Positions 50,601 to 64,000 of a DNA stretch of 64,000 nt are shown here, piece after piece (the first letter of the stretch is position 1; every line of letters begins with the position of its first letter). The translations under genes were made by a program, and so were the position numbers. The notes under the pieces are model-generated. The model was not told where the DNA came from. It searched no databases and saw only the letters and a list, made by a program, of their open reading frames with translations. Source of the stretch: Dasyornis broadbenti. Lineage: Eukaryota > Chordata > Aves > Passeriformes > Dasyornithidae. Location: the NCBI GenBank assembly GCA_013397935.1, contig VZRN01000758.1:39560-103559 (forward strand), read 5' to 3'.

Positions 50601-53600
50601 TAATGGTTATAAGACTGAGCACATGCTCAGCATTCTGGGCAAATAGTTGAATTCAGTTAAATTACTTGCTTGATTCCAAAAATTTTAGTCTACTAATCAG
50701 TACAAATTACCTACATTTTGCTTTCTGTATCATAGATGGGTTTAGAAGACATTGTACTGCAGAATAATAGAATTTGGGGCTTCCCAAGGATGTGTTTTTC
50801 AAAATTGGCTTGCGTAGGGAAGAAGATGTCTGTTGCAGAATGCAGCTACAGGTCCCTTCTCAGGAGAAGCTATAGATCATGAACTATTTGCTGTTTTATC
50901 AGGAACAGTATCTCTACAAAGTTTAAAGAACACCAGACCTTACTTGTTGACAGCTGCCAGTCCTGGAGCAGCAGAAATTATAGTAATCCATGTAAGAGGA
51001 CTCTTAGACCGAGGAGCAGGAAAAAGGCTTTGCACAATGTCACATCCATCTCTGACCCAGACTCAACTTCTTATAAAAGCTAAGAAGTTGCAGTTCCATT
51101 TCTCTCACAAAAAAATATTAGCAGTTGAAAACAGACTCAGAATTTTATATATCAACGTAGAAAGTGCTGCAAGGAACTCTGAAAGAAATTGTCTTAAAAA
51201 CTAGCCAGGAGATGCCTGTGGGAGTAGAATGAGTGAGCTAACCGAAGTAATGAATGCCTGGCTTGACTTCATGTGTCATCAAAGCTGCCTTCATACAAAG
51301 CTGACTTCAGAAAACTTTGACTCAGGAATAAAAGTCTGGTGTCAAGAGCTGCATGGTGACCTAGTTCAGACCAGTATCACCACAATACCAGTATGCATCA
51401 AATCTTGGATGCTTAGACATTTAACATCACTTTTATCCCCATATCATAATGAGTGTGGTAAATTCAGTAGGGGGGTGGAGAACAGACTTACTCTTGTTTA
51501 TCCTGGAAATAAGGTATAAATGTGAAGTGAAGTCTCAGTGAAAAGAAAAGCAGCTCATGTTTATTTTGTATGCCTTTTTTCCCTAAGAAATACCAACAGC
51601 TCAAAAAAAAAAAGAAAAGAAGGGACTGACGAAAGTAGTAAGAACAGAACCAAAGTACACTAAGGAATATGTATTTTCAGCCCTGCCTTCTATTTTCCAT
51701 TTTCACTTGAATGCAAAAGAAAAGTGTTTTTTAAGTTCCCCATTGACAACACAAAGCTCTAGTGTGGCTACTACCATTAACTCTGAAAGAAGTAAGGATC
51801 AGAAGCATTGACATAAAATGCAGTCATTAGTAAAATTCTAGTTTATAGAATACATCTGGGGTACTTTATTTTAGAAAAAACAGGTTCATACAGTTTCACA
51901 GATTAATATGCTCAAGAATTGCTGGTATGAATCATGGAGGCATAACCTTTTTGGGGAATGTTGTTACAGATTGCTTAATTGCATTATGCTAAGTTTTATT
52001 TATTCCATTTTCCCACCTTGGTTCAACCACATAGGAAACAGAAGTAGCACAACTGGACTTTGAGAAAGAAATGGAGAAATATAGGAAGAAGCCACTTAGA
52101 TTAGAGTGGAACACTGTTTTGATACAAAAGGATATTTTTCTGCAGCAGTACTGAAGTAGGTGTTTCAGAAGTTGACAGTCAAGAGACACCTAAAACCTAA
52201 TGACAGAGCTAACTTCCTCTTCTTTCAACATGGCACAACAGAGGCCTGAGAGATGAGTATCGTAGATAGATTTCAGCTGTTTTTACTGACCCCTTTTTTC
52301 CTCCCTGAGTGTAACATCTAGTGGCCAACAACCATGATTATTCAGCAACAGGAGAGCTCCCAAAAGTTTTCATGACTTTGCAGCCCAACAGGTAACTTTT
52401 GCAAAGTTGCAGAATGAGGCTATCATTATAGCATTACATCCAAGGGTCATCAAAGGAGTGTCTCCTACTCAGTTTCAGAGGAAGGGAAAGAAGCATTGCA
52501 AGATCAAGACCTTTTGTGTTTACTCCTAATTACTCAAAAGTTTTCAACAGATGATCTCTTCAGTAGTTAGAATTGGTGAGGAAAAGGTAACAAGTCTGAG
52601 TAACTCACTTGTTATTGATAATATTAGCCCCCCATTTTACATTGTGTCTCTGCATGTTACTGTACGTTATTGGGGGATAGGCAATTAATAACATTGGTGG
52701 GATTATCCTGTTTCTCTGGAACTGCAGCTGCATACTGGTTTTTGTTGTTTCATAGTCTACACTCCTTACTATGTTTTTGTTTTTTTTTTTTTTTCCCGAG
52801 GCATTTTCCCTAGTAATTGAAAAAGGGAACTGATACGTGTGTAAGAAACCGAGGTGGTGCAAGAGGTAATACATATCCCATAACATGGAACTGTCAGTGA
52901 TAAACCCATCTAGGGGAGGCAGGGTCTGTGATGTGGTATAAAAAAGCCAAACTGCTGGGAGTCCTTATGGGTGCAACAGGACAAGCCAGAATCAGAACCC
53001 ACATTTATTACACATTTATTTTGAGGATGCCCTTTTTTGTTGTACCTACTCTGACTCAATCATGGGCTCTTGCCAAATAGGGGTGATTCCATTCTTCCTT
53101 CTTTGTCTCTTCCTGTGCTTCCCAGGTGACAGACTCTATCTGGTCCTTTATGTCATATGAAATAATATTGATACAGCTATGCAGCAAGTCATGTAAACCT
53201 GCTGATCTGACAGAGAATGTAACTTTCTTCTTTGTAGATCAGTTATTTGGTGGATCTGTGAACCAGAATATCTCACTTGGAAGCCTCATATTTAATAGAT
53301 CTAGTAAAAGAAAGAGAGTAGAAAAGTGGTTCAGTTATGTAAGATTATACAGAACATGCAGATGTACCCTAAAAAATGGCTGGCAACTCTCTAGGACAGA
53401 CTCAGTTCTAGGATCTCATAGTCTATTGGACCCTTCTGTGACCATTTTCTTTCCACTCAACAGATACACAAATGCTTTTGTATTTTTTCTTCCAAAACAT
53501 TGCAAAAACAGCTGACTAATTCAACAACACAGTTACTCTCATGCAGCTGTGCTCACATGTGCTCACACTTTTTCCTCAGAAGTCTTTTCTATAACATCAC

Positions 53601-53721
53601 TTGAAGTTTTATTATCAATTTATATTGATTAACACACCGGATCAGGAAAACCACCTACTATTTGGCATAATTTTGTTTTTAAAACCGATTGGACCCCAGT
53701 TCAGGACTTGCAAGTAAAAGA

Positions 53722-54153
53722 GACATGGACATACTAGAGAGAATCCAGCCGTGTAGAGATGAAGGGATTGGAGCATCTCACCGATGAAGAAAGGCTGAAA
53801 GACTGTTCATCCTGGAGAGGAGAAAGCTCAGGGGGATCTCACCGATCTATGTACATGCCTGAAAGGACAGTGCAAAGAGAGACGAGGTCTTTTCAGTGGT
53901 GCCCAGCAACAGGATTGGAGGAAATGGGCACATGCTGAAATAGAGAACGCCTCCTCTAAACACCCAGAAATACTTTGCTACTGTGAGGGCGACTGAGCAC
54001 TCGCACGGGTAGCCCAGAATGGTGGTGGAGCCTCCATTCTTGGAGAAACTAAAAACCTGATGAGTCACAGTCCTGGGACTCTAGCTGTAGGTGTCCCTGC
54101 TTGAGCAGGGGATTGCACCTGATGAGCTCTATCATATCTGTTCTGTGATGCCA
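53722..54153 (+). mobile_element. CR1 LINE 3' fragment, plus orientation, diverged
   Basis: Motifs GAGAGAATCCAGCCGTGTAG, AAAGGCTGAAAGACTGTTCA, GTGGTGCCCAGCAACAGGAT, GAGGGCGACTGAGCACTCGC and CCCTGCTTGAGCAGGGGATT occur in CR1 order. The end TTCTGTGATGCC is a degraded tail. Confidence 0.9.
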
Positions 54154-57100
54154 TATACTCTTCTGCCTTTACTGAGAGTTTGAACTTCTATCACTTATTG
54201 CTTACGACCCTTTCTGATAATAAATTATGCAGTAATGTCATTTCCCAATGTGTCTGACTGTTCTGTATGATTCATCGACAAGAAGCAATACCAGAATTAC
54301 TGCCATGTGCACTCTATCTTTAATGTTACCAAAATAAACACTGAAGGGTTTTATTTCTTCAAGGGTGAATGAAGCAAATTGCTAAGTTTCCTAAAATAGA
54401 ACAAACAGCAACATGTTATCCTCTTCTTCATCATGCAGAAATAACTGAAGAATTCTCTGTTAGTAATTAATATGGAAAAAATGTAGGAGAAACAAGGGAA
54501 AACCTATATGAATGTGAAGGCAATTCAGGAAAGATTTTGGACTATATAGTTAAACCCCAAATCTTAAATGTCCCGTTCTCAGACTTAGCTCCAAGAACAA
54601 CATTGTACTCTGTGATCTATCTGCCACTAGTAGAACTTTCAGTAGCTTTACCAAAGGCTGTATTCATCAAATTTAAGCACAGAGGCAAAGGAAATATGCT
54701 CACTTCTGGACCACTTCCCTCTGAAAGTTTAACTGTTCACATGACACTTATTCCATTGGTTTCAAAGACTATATTTTTATGTGTGAAGTCTAAAGCCATA
54801 CTTAATCCATGTAGGATCAAGATCTATTTTCTCACTGACTTGGTGCCTTCACCTGGAGAACGGCCATCTGCTGTTAGTAATACTGATAAGAGGCTTTGTA
54901 GATAAAAATTCTGAAGGAGGTGCTTGTTGCCACTATTTCTTTTTAACTTACTACTAACATTTCTCCTTAGACAAATTTTAAAAAGAACCTCAAACGAAAA
55001 ACAACAAAACCCATGCACACTTACACAAAAAGAAACCCCAAAACACACAACACCCTTACCCCTTAACCACTTAATGAAATAAAACATTAGTAAAACTTAA
55101 ATGAGTTTTGTGATATCTTAGCTTTCTACCAATTTTTAACTGAATGTAGTTGTCTGCCAGACCAAGGCAGCTTCCTTTTATACTACTGATTGCTACAGGA
55201 TGTTCCAGATTTTCTCTTAAATATATAATAGTTGAACCATCCTCATAATGTCCTAAAGGCCATACCACTTCTGTATGCTTCTTTTTGGAAGATGTACTCA
55301 AAAGTGAATGTTCTGGGCTGCAAGTTAAATGCTGTTTGAGGACTTCTTAACTGCATGTACACTTAACAAGTTTTTACTATATAAATGTGTACAGAAATGT
55401 TTTGAAGGAAGCCAGATCTGCTTATTATTCCAACTTAATTGCTGAACGGGCAGTCTGCCCTACTTTCTTGTAACTTTTTATTGCAGGAAAGCTGACTAAT
55501 CTGGCTCTTCCTCCATCATCAGAACTTTGTGGACTGTTCACATCCCACTTTGAGAACAAAATTAAGACCATTGTGAGTTAGTTGCCCTCTAACAAAGTGG
55601 CCAACACTAACGATTCTCTAATTCCAGATCCTGAGCCTGTCAAAATTATCAAGCTACAAATACTTTTGGCACTTTATGCTCTAACACCTCAGGGCACTAT
55701 TATGTTTTGCTGAACCTTTGGTCTAAATAGTTACAATTTTTCTTAATTCTCTAATCCCACTGGGTTCTCACATTGTTAATCTTTCTTTGATGGTGGGGAA
55801 GGTCTTAATAATGACACAAAGTAAAATAATTATCAGTCTGGTTTTAAGAAAAAAAGTCTGCTACCAATAGAAGATCCAGCATATTGCCATATAACATTCA
55901 ATTGTTTTTTTATTTTTTAATTTTTTTTGTGATTGTAACACACTGTAAATGGGGCAGTATCTTTCAAAGAACATCTCTTGGCTTCATCTAAGGCTGGACT
56001 CTGTCCTCTGCATTGGGAAGCAATATTTTGAAGAGTTATTTTTTGATCTTTGTACCATGACTGGTGATGAATTTTTGGTGCTGCTGCTTGACTTCTCAAT
56101 TTCCTTTGACATTATTTTGATCATAATAGAACAGCAGATCTCTTGGCAGCTCAGATTGATTTTGTTCTAGTTTTCATTGAGATCTATCATGTACATAGTC
56201 GTTCTGCCTTTCGCTTTCTGTCCCTCTCCCTTATGCATGTATTCACAGGCACACACACTCTGGAGTGTTTTACACATACCATAGCACTAAACAGGCAAGA
56301 AAAGGTGGTCTGATGGTTAATAACCAGCTCTCCTTGCCAATGTTTGGGTTCATCCACTGTCATTCTATTAGTAGATTATACACCTAACATGTACACCATT
56401 TTTCACGAGAAGACATGAAAGCTTTTTGCAAACCAGTAAGAACTGGTATCTCTGTAGAGGTGTCACAGACAGCAAGGTTTTACCTGTTACATTATTGGGG
56501 AAAGTAGTCAGCCGGGGTACAGAAACTGAACTCTTGGCATACAGGATCATGAAGAAAGGAGGATCATTACGGAACTCTCATGGTTTTTCAGCCATCCTGT
56601 CTCAACCTATTTATTTGACACAGTTTTGTGTACACTATTCAGGATATTAACAGGTTTAGGTTCTGTTTTTTTCAGTCTCTATGTCTCAGTGCAAATCTTG
56701 TGTGTCATTTTGTTAGTTTCCATGCCATTTTATGTGGACAGCACTGTCAGCTAGGCATCCATCTGCCCAGATGTAATTTAATTCTTTACAGCCTGGTAGG
56801 TCTGCTTAGGTCTTTAGGTGTTAGATCCCTTCTTTTTGCAACATAGTGTCTATTAGTACTGGTCTTATTCTCAGTTTTTCTGGAGATGTGAAACAAAGAC
56901 ATGTAAAGTGAAATCCCCAGTCATTGGTTCCACAAAGTACTTGCACATAGTTGCTTTGATTGCATTCTTTGTTGATACTCAAGGTATTCCTGCCTTATCA
57001 ATCAAATGCCCTATATTACCAGCTCTTACCCTATAGGCAACCAGTAAGTATTATTATCAGCCCTTTTTTTTTAAAGTTACACTTGGTATTTCTTGTGTTT

Positions 57101-58080
57101 CTCAAATAGGCTACTAAAATACGGGTTCATTTCTCTTTATAGATTATATTACTTTAAATGTTTTATATAGCCAAGTCTTCTTAACGTCGGCATCTATTCT
57201 CCAGATTGTTTTGAAAGTATCTGGGATATTTAGTAAGTGATCTGACTTTCTTCAAATAGAAAAAGAAATCTTAAAAGGTTAGAAAAAGGAAAACTTAATT
57301 CCATTCTTCTTGGATCATTGTTTCCGTGATTTGTAAGACTATATTGAATACTATGGATGTAGTTAATAAAAAATATATTTTAGATGAGTCCAGTAATAGA
57401 TCACCCCAGGTTTCCAAATTGGTGATTTTTTATAACTGACTTTATGTGGGAAAATGCTTAAAATATGGATTTTAAGTGATTGTAATTATACTGTACTGAA
57501 ACTCATGTTTTTCATTGTCTCTGAGATTTTCTACACTACATTTGTTCTTTTAAGAAATTCAAAATTGGTTTAAAGCAGCTATTGCTGAAAATCCAACCTG
57601 GATTTGAAAATCAAAGCTGCTTTTTTTCTAATAACACCATATCACAGATAATAAAGATTAATGAATCAGAGGTGAACTAATAAATCTGCTTAACTTAAAT
57701 AAATGGAAAATTATCTAACTAATTGTCCCACTCCTGTGTTGATTTTTACACAATTAACAAAAATTAAAAGTGGGGGGAAAACATATTTTAATCACAGAAA
57801 AACAGAAGAAGAAAAAGCACCTATGACTCAATGAACACCAAGAGTAAGGCTGTTGGAAGATGTCATTTTTATATAATTGCTTTGCTGACGACAGTCACAT
57901 TTTAACTTCGAGCAGATACAATTGTGCCAATCTTAGTGTAAAAGTTTTAGGGACAACTTTCAGCACAGCACAAATAAGCTGAAATTAAGTACACCTAACG
58001 GTAATTATTTTCTTTGAAATGGCAACTTCCACATGTTTATTCAAGCTAGGAAATGAATATATGTAACAAACTAGTCTTCT

Positions 58081-58162
58081 ATATATAATTTATTTATTTT
58101 TACATACATACATACATATATATGTATATGTAAATATATATCGTTATAAGTATATAGTTTGG
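58081..58162. repeat. TA/CATA-rich simple repeat
   Basis: ACATACATACATACATATAT and neighbouring TA runs, seen directly. Confidence 0.8.
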
Positions 58163-58234
58163 TTGTTTGGTAAGTTATTTTGGGAATGTCTTTTTATCCC
58201 ATTTCATGTTTGAGATTTTTATTCTTTCTTTTGT

Positions 58235-59087
58235 TTCGTGTTGGGGATGGCCACTGCTGCCTCCCCTCACTGCCCCACAGCTCCAGGAATATCACAATAG
58301 GCGGGAGCCAGCCTGAGATTTCCTGCAAGAGTTGGAGCAGGGGATAAGGGAGTAGTTCTACTCTTTCCAGCCGCACAGGCCATTCGACTAGCCAATCAGC
58401 ATGATCTCTCTAGCAGACATGTTGTTGCACATGGGTTTTGCCTGTTTCTTTTTGTTACTTTTTCCTTCGACACTGTGACTAAGCTTACTGGCCTGTTTCT
58501 CTGCTTCACTGCTGTTGGGGAGCCCAGAGCCAGTGCATGCAGTGCCCGGACCTGGGACCAGGAGTACCCCTTTCCCCTGCCAGGGGCTGTCCCGCCTCTG
58601 CACAGCCTGGACCTAGGAACTGGCCATCATTGCTACGGAGTTTCTGCTGTCTCTTGCTTGCTAGCCCGGGTGAGCCAGCCCTGCCATTCCAGCTTGCTGC
58701 TCAGAGCTCCCTGCTACAACCCAGCCCACCATCCAGCCCGCCCGCCTTTACTGTGTGAGGGAGACTCGATGGGACTCGCGCCACAGCGCCCCCTGCAGGC
58801 ACCTGCTCTGCCCTGCTGGGAGCCAACAGGGCCCCTGCCAGCCATGGCCGGAACTGCACCAAAGGGGAAGGTACTTGGACAGCTGAGAGACAGCTGGCCC
58901 TGGGTTTCTGGCTTTGTTTGTTTGTTTGCCTTGTTATACGTACTATTCCTTGTCCCATATCTTTGCCTGAAAGCCTCTTAATTGCAAAGGTATAAGAATT
59001 TGGAGGGAAGATGATCATATTCTCCATTACAAGGGAGGTTCCCACTTTCCTTGCCAGACACCTGTCTTTCAAACCAAGACAAAAGTG
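58235..59087 (+). mobile_element. Avian ERVL-like LTR, probably solo
   Basis: The right end, TCCCATATCTTTGCCTGAAA followed by TTTGGAGGGAAG, CAAGGGAGGTTCCC and CAGACACCTGTCTTTCAAAC, resembles the 3' part of a widespread avian ERVL-type LTR. A CCAAT-box sequence (AGCCAATCAGCATG) at about 58392-58405 suits LTR promoter architecture. The GC-rich interior is unlike the AT-rich surroundings. A 168-residue plus-strand frame (58475-58981) lies wholly inside and has no recognised domain. The left boundary is a guess. No internal retroviral genes flank it. Confidence 0.65.
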
Positions 59088-62000
59088 AAAATACATTCCA
59101 ATATTCTGCTGAATACTAAACCAGATCTGATAAATCCACTATCATACTCTGTTTTATGCAATGTCTATTCCTTCTGACTGAACCCCTATTGATTTGCAAT
59201 CTGCTTCTTAGGATATAATGCATAGCTGTCAGATTAATTTCCAGAATTCTATATCTGTCTGTATGTGCAGATTTTAACAGAAATGAATGGAGACGAATGT
59301 GTTGTGACTCAGGTTCAAATTGCACTCAGGGCGTGCTATATTGCCTACACACAATGGCATACCATTCACCATTCTAAAAAACTCTCTTTTATAGAAATTA
59401 TTGCAGAAAATAACCATCAAGCACCCTCCATGGAAAATACACTCTGAAAAATGTGTCTTTGAAAGTTGTCTTGTTCAACGACTAAACAGCCTTCATTGAA
59501 AGGCCTAGTTCTTGTGCTGAACCTGAAACAGGTTCTTAGGTCATTCTGAATTAGTCCGTGAATGTTGTCTCCCTTTGTACATGATTGGGCAAATTTAAAA
59601 AGAAGTAATAATGATTCTGTAATATCTTCAGGTCATGTGGTTTTAGCTGAGGAATCATCTTCCCTCCAAATGACTACTCAAGAGAATTTTTGCAGTCTTT
59701 AGCTATGGCATAAATCTGTATTAAAATTATTCTTACTTCTTTTGTCTAAAGCATGTGATCAAATTGCAAATCTTCAGTCTTTTCTAGGAATCAGATGGAC
59801 AATGAGTGCTTGATTTAAAAATGCAAGCTTTGTACTCAGAGTACCTGATAGTGTTTATTATATCACTTGTCCTGTTGAAATCAGTGAGACTTGGGGTGCA
59901 CTCATGCCATCAAAATTTGCCTTTTTTTATTACTCTTTACTCTTGATAACAAGGACCTTAAATGAAAAATAAGAAATTATATAGATTATATAAGGGAGCT
60001 TCTCTAAATGTGTGCTTTGTCTTTGCTTAATGTACTTCCTCCCTTCTAGCCCTATTATTTTTTGCTTTGGAATTATAAATATGATAATAAAAGGAATATT
60101 TTAATATAATATTTTGTTATGGTCTGTGCTACTTACATTGCTCTGCATTCACTGAAGAGAGTCTAATATTGCAGTTCTATATTAAAAGTGTCAAGGCTTT
60201 ATTTTGAGGCTTTACAGCCTTAAAGAACTAGAAGTCACTCAGAAAAACATCATCTGTATTTTTTTTCTAGTTTTTTTTTGGGCACGACTCCTGTATCTTT
60301 GCATTCCCTGATGTTGATTTCTGCAAGGTGTCTCTGGCTCTCTTGCTAGCTACTCAGCTTTCTCACTTCTGCTCTTCTCCAATATTTTTGCAAATCTGAA
60401 GCACTCTCTGGAAGTTCCATGAAGAGCAAGATTACATGATGGACCACCAAATTAACAGTGAAAATGACAGGAAGAGTACATTTGAAAAGGTGCGTGCCAG
60501 GGTTGCTCAGGGAATGTGAAGTTTAACAGAGCAGAAAGGTAAGATCAGGAGTGTACTCATCTCAACTCCTGGACATGTAACTAGAATCTGCTGCTCAGGA
60601 ACAGAAAGGACAGCAATCTGGCAACAGAGAACGTAAAATTAATTTCTTGCTAGAATCAGTCTGAGCTTTCCAAATACTGCTGGTTTAATTTAGATGTCTA
60701 GGACATGTCATGGTTTAGATTAGGTTGGTTTTGTGTGATGATTGCATTTGTTTCCTCTCTGTAATGAAGATCACTTGTATGCTAAGTGATGTAGTATTAG
60801 TGTAAATATAGTATAGTACAAATACTATAAACTAAAGCTTAATATTTTTATGTTATCAGTGGATTTTAGGGCATTTTATTGTATTGAATGTGTGGTATGT
60901 TTTAATAATCCATGCTGGTGCAAAATAGACAGGAAATTATTTTGAATGTCAGAGGACAGTAGGTCAATTAACTTGCCTGGCATGCATTATAAGTCTGTTC
61001 CACCAGAGAAATGCATTGTTTCTTATCAAAAGTAGAGATAACATTCCAGAATTTTATAAAGCTGTTTCAGCTGAATAGCCCAATAATCCATTCATGTTTA
61101 AGAAGTGTAATTTGGATTTGTATGTCTGAAAAGAGGCAACACAGGTAATGACTTGTGCAAGAACTCCACTGAACTGCATATACTGCTTGTCCCTTAAGTT
61201 CCTAATCATACGTAATATTGACAACATGACTTTGCTATTTTATATTCCCTGAAAATATAAATGTAATAGGTTGAAATTACTAATTTGTGGAAAATTCAAA
61301 ATTTATAAAGGCTCTAGTGGAAACAATAGTCCTATTAAGAACTTTACAATAAAAAAATAAATGCTTTTATATGACTAATTAACTTAAAATCATGTAACAG
61401 TAAACAAGTTTTCAAGTTAGCACTAAGCACATTCTCTTAGTACATCATTTGATAGACAAGGAAATCTTAAATTTATCCCAAATGCCTTTCTGGATAACTG
61501 TACAGGTCATTTTTCAAGTTCTCATAGCCTTCAGTGACACACAAAGACCTTACACAGAGAATTCTCTTTTCCACGTAACTGAGAAGGATTTACCAACTTT
61601 TTACAGTTTATCTTTTTCACCTGACAGCTAAAAATTACAGCATGTTCAACCAGCAGAACAAACAATGTGGGAGGACCCTTCCATTCAGCACAAGGCTTAC
61701 ATTAACTTGCCTCTGAGAATATTTTGCCATTGTCTGGCTGACATGGATGGAATAAGGATGTGATTCCTTTTAGTAATGCTGTCTGAAGATTGTAAGCTCC
61801 ACAAGAAATGTGATAAGTTATTTCAGGACAATACCCTCTTATGCTCCAAGAACAAATTTCAAAGTGGAAGTATAATACCTGGGTTAAGTTACCAACATAT
61901 GGAACACCTGTACCTTACTATTCATGTATTGTTCTATAAATGTCCTGTAATAACTGTTGGAACCTGTCTTAGAGCGCACTATCTCATGCTTTAAATTAAA

Positions 62001-64000
62001 TAACCAATATAAAAGAGCATCAGAAACACAAATTTCATAGTTTGCAAACTCCAGGATTTCCAGTCTCTGCTGTTGTGAAGATAAGGACAATGCATCTGTA
62101 GTGGTCTTCTTTCACTGGAACAGAAAAAGGGCGGTGGTGATCCTTTTGGATTAAGCAGAAGGAGGTATCCATACATGTTCCTAGAGGAACTGTTTACATG
62201 TCAGAAATGGAGCATGGGAGGAGCAGCATTCCAAGGTTAGCTCTTGGCTTTAGGGTGGAACTGAAGTCTTGTGATCACAGCAGTGGCTGCAAGGGAAGTA
62301 TCATGTTCTTGCAAGGGAGCATGGTTTAGCCAGTGGCTCTGGTAGGTGAGATTTGCCTACAGTGGTTGTCAGGCAAAGCTGAAACTTGTCCATGCTGTTT
62401 CACCCAGGCTCCACATGGAGCAGCATTCCATCCGGATCATCACATTCTGGCCAAGTTCCTCCTGCCCTCCTGGCTGCTGGCTGTTCCATAGACAGTGTGC
62501 ACAGCAGGGGCTTAGATAACCACTGCCTAAGTCTTGGATGCTTACCTGCGTAGTTTGTTGCCAAGAAGTTGGATGGAGTTTTGTAGATTGTTATTTGATT
62601 CTTAGCCCTTCACTTTCTTCAGTGTTTCAGGACAGGTGTTACCTGATCCCAGCTGCTCTAGCTGACTCCCACTCCTTTGTCATGTCATTGGATTTTTATA
62701 TACCATAATGGGGTGGTTGGCATGGGCTTTTTTTCTTTTTCTTTTCTTTTTTTTTTTTTTAATGCAAAATAATATTCTGATAAATTATTTGTGTTTGTCT
62801 TTCTTTGAAACATTAGGAACTGCTAAAAGTGCACTGATGTCCTTAATGTCTTGGAGATGTCTTGGTCAAGGTTTTTTATGTATATAAAATAAACCTGGTC
62901 ATTACAGTTTGATACTTTTATTTCCTCTGTTCACTGTGGGGTATTCACTTTCTAAGGTCCTTTGGGCATTTTCACTTGACCAACTCTTTTCCTTAGTGCA
63001 GGGGTCCATAGCATTACTTATCTTTCCACTTCTTTACCTGTGGTACATTGTATTCTGGAGTTTTATGGATTTTTCCCCTTTTCCATTTCTACTGAAAGCC
63101 TCAAGATTGTTATTGGTTATTTTCAGGGGAAGAAGGAGAGGGTAGAGCTCTTAGAGCATACAGTAGAAATAAATTATTTATTTTTAAACTTTTTTTGGAC
63201 TTAACAGCTATTCCACAGTAGCTACAATGTCAGTGTACTGAACTCAGGGACTGAAGTGTTTCTTTTCAGTCTGTGCTTTCTCTCTCTTCTTTCTAAACCC
63301 AAAATCTGTACTTATATTGCCGGTGTACAGGAATACCTAACCTGTTCCAGCCAAAATGTGGAAGAGCTTATAAAATCATGTGTCTCCAGAGCTTTGCCAT
63401 TTAGGGTTGTCTATTTTTTTAATATCAGTTCAGCTGGATGAAGGGTAAGTACCTGTGACAGGCTACAGAAAGCCTACTTGTTTTCTTCAAACCAGGAGTT
63501 AGCTCCCAGTATAGATTTAGCTCAGATGCACAAGGTGAAATAACAAGGCCAGTCTGGTTGTCAGAAGGCAAACAGGAATCTAGAAAAACTGATTCTTGTT
63601 TATCAGAAGGGAAGATTGCAGGATTTCACAAAAAGGTGCTCAAGCAGCACTGAAGTTTGTGGTCATTCCATGTTTTTCCATACATCAGCTGTTTTGGTTT
63701 TGCCTGCCCTTTTTTGAAATAATTCACACTAGAGAATGGCAGAAAGTAAGCCATACTGCCAGAAAATTGCCAACTTCAGTGTGCTTACTCTCTATTGAAA
63801 AGCCAGATGTTTTATCTGTCTTTTATTTTTGAACATCTGTATTTCTGGATCCAGTTTTGGACTTCTATAAGCCTAGATAAATTTATGGGAAGTACTTAAC
63901 CACATGAAAAACTGAAATAAACATTTGTCTGGTAAAGCATTGGAAACTGAACTAGAGCAACTATCATGGAATGGTGCTGTCTACGCCTGGCTTTCCTGGC

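Larger units (their letters stand above)
38288..64000. other. Intergenic DNA distal to PPIC, no supported gene
   Basis: Apart from the mobile elements and repeats listed, this 26-kb stretch is AT-rich, with short scattered frames and no spliced gene that I can recognise. By human synteny PRDM6 should follow to the right; no PRDM6-like SET or zinc-finger exon was seen. Sub-stretches 42.7-46.0, 47.6-53.7, 54.2-58.0 and 59.1-64.0 kb hold nothing I can name. Confidence 0.7.

Noticed and set aside
50833..51204. 123-residue plus-strand frame
   Set aside because: No recognisable domain, no splice or promoter context, and length compatible with chance in a long non-coding stretch. Not enough to call a gene.
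53126..53515. 129-residue plus-strand frame
   Set aside because: No family resemblance, no repeats or motifs, and ordinary AT-rich surroundings.
54537..54905. 122-residue plus-strand frame
   Set aside because: Looks like a chance open frame; no domain and no partner exons.
60714..60760. TGTCATGGTTTAG sequence resembling the start of some avian LTRs
   Set aside because: Only about 13 bp match and nothing downstream continues the resemblance.
1..64000. CRISPR arrays, bacterial operons, tRNA or rRNA genes
   Set aside because: The DNA is vertebrate nuclear. No spaced direct repeats, ribosomal sequence or tRNA cloverleaf was seen.

Overview
This is vertebrate nuclear DNA, almost certainly from a bird. 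It has two spliced genes with GT-AG introns, a CpG-island promoter, many CR1 LINE copies ending in ATTCTATG-type 3' tails, and at least two LTRs that resemble avian ERVL-type elements. Most of the window is AT-rich and non-coding. I cannot fix the order or species. The gene pair SNX24 (+) then PPIC (-) matches the human 5q23.2 order SNX2-SNX24-PPIC-PRDM6-CEP120. In birds this block is probably on the Z chromosome, which is inference from general synteny knowledge.

Layout. 1-19421 is the distal part of a large SNX24 intron. 19422-26259 holds the last four coding exons of SNX24 (plus strand), encoding the end of the PX domain and the conserved C-terminal tail; the 3' UTR follows. 27.0-28.6 kb is a short intergenic gap between two converging 3' ends. 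29054-37071 is the complete five-exon coding region of PPIC (minus strand), a secreted-pathway cyclophilin of 206 residues with signal peptide and cyclophilin active-site residues. 36.8-37.65 kb is its CpG-island promoter, which carries a 20-21 bp GC-rich minisatellite just upstream of the start codon. 37.7-64 kb is intergenic DNA, presumably toward PRDM6, with no gene that I can support. It holds several CR1 copies, two ERVL-like LTRs, a 51-bp poly(A) run and simple repeats.

The two genes are neighbours, not a pathway. SNX24 is a phosphoinositide-binding sorting nexin of endosomal membranes; PPIC is a prolyl isomerase of the ER and secretory lumen. I found no evidence of a new multi-gene system. 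The observations most worth checking are the in-frame minisatellite upstream of PPIC, two exon-like segments in the SNX24 intron, and a perfect hairpin spanning the PPIC stop codon.
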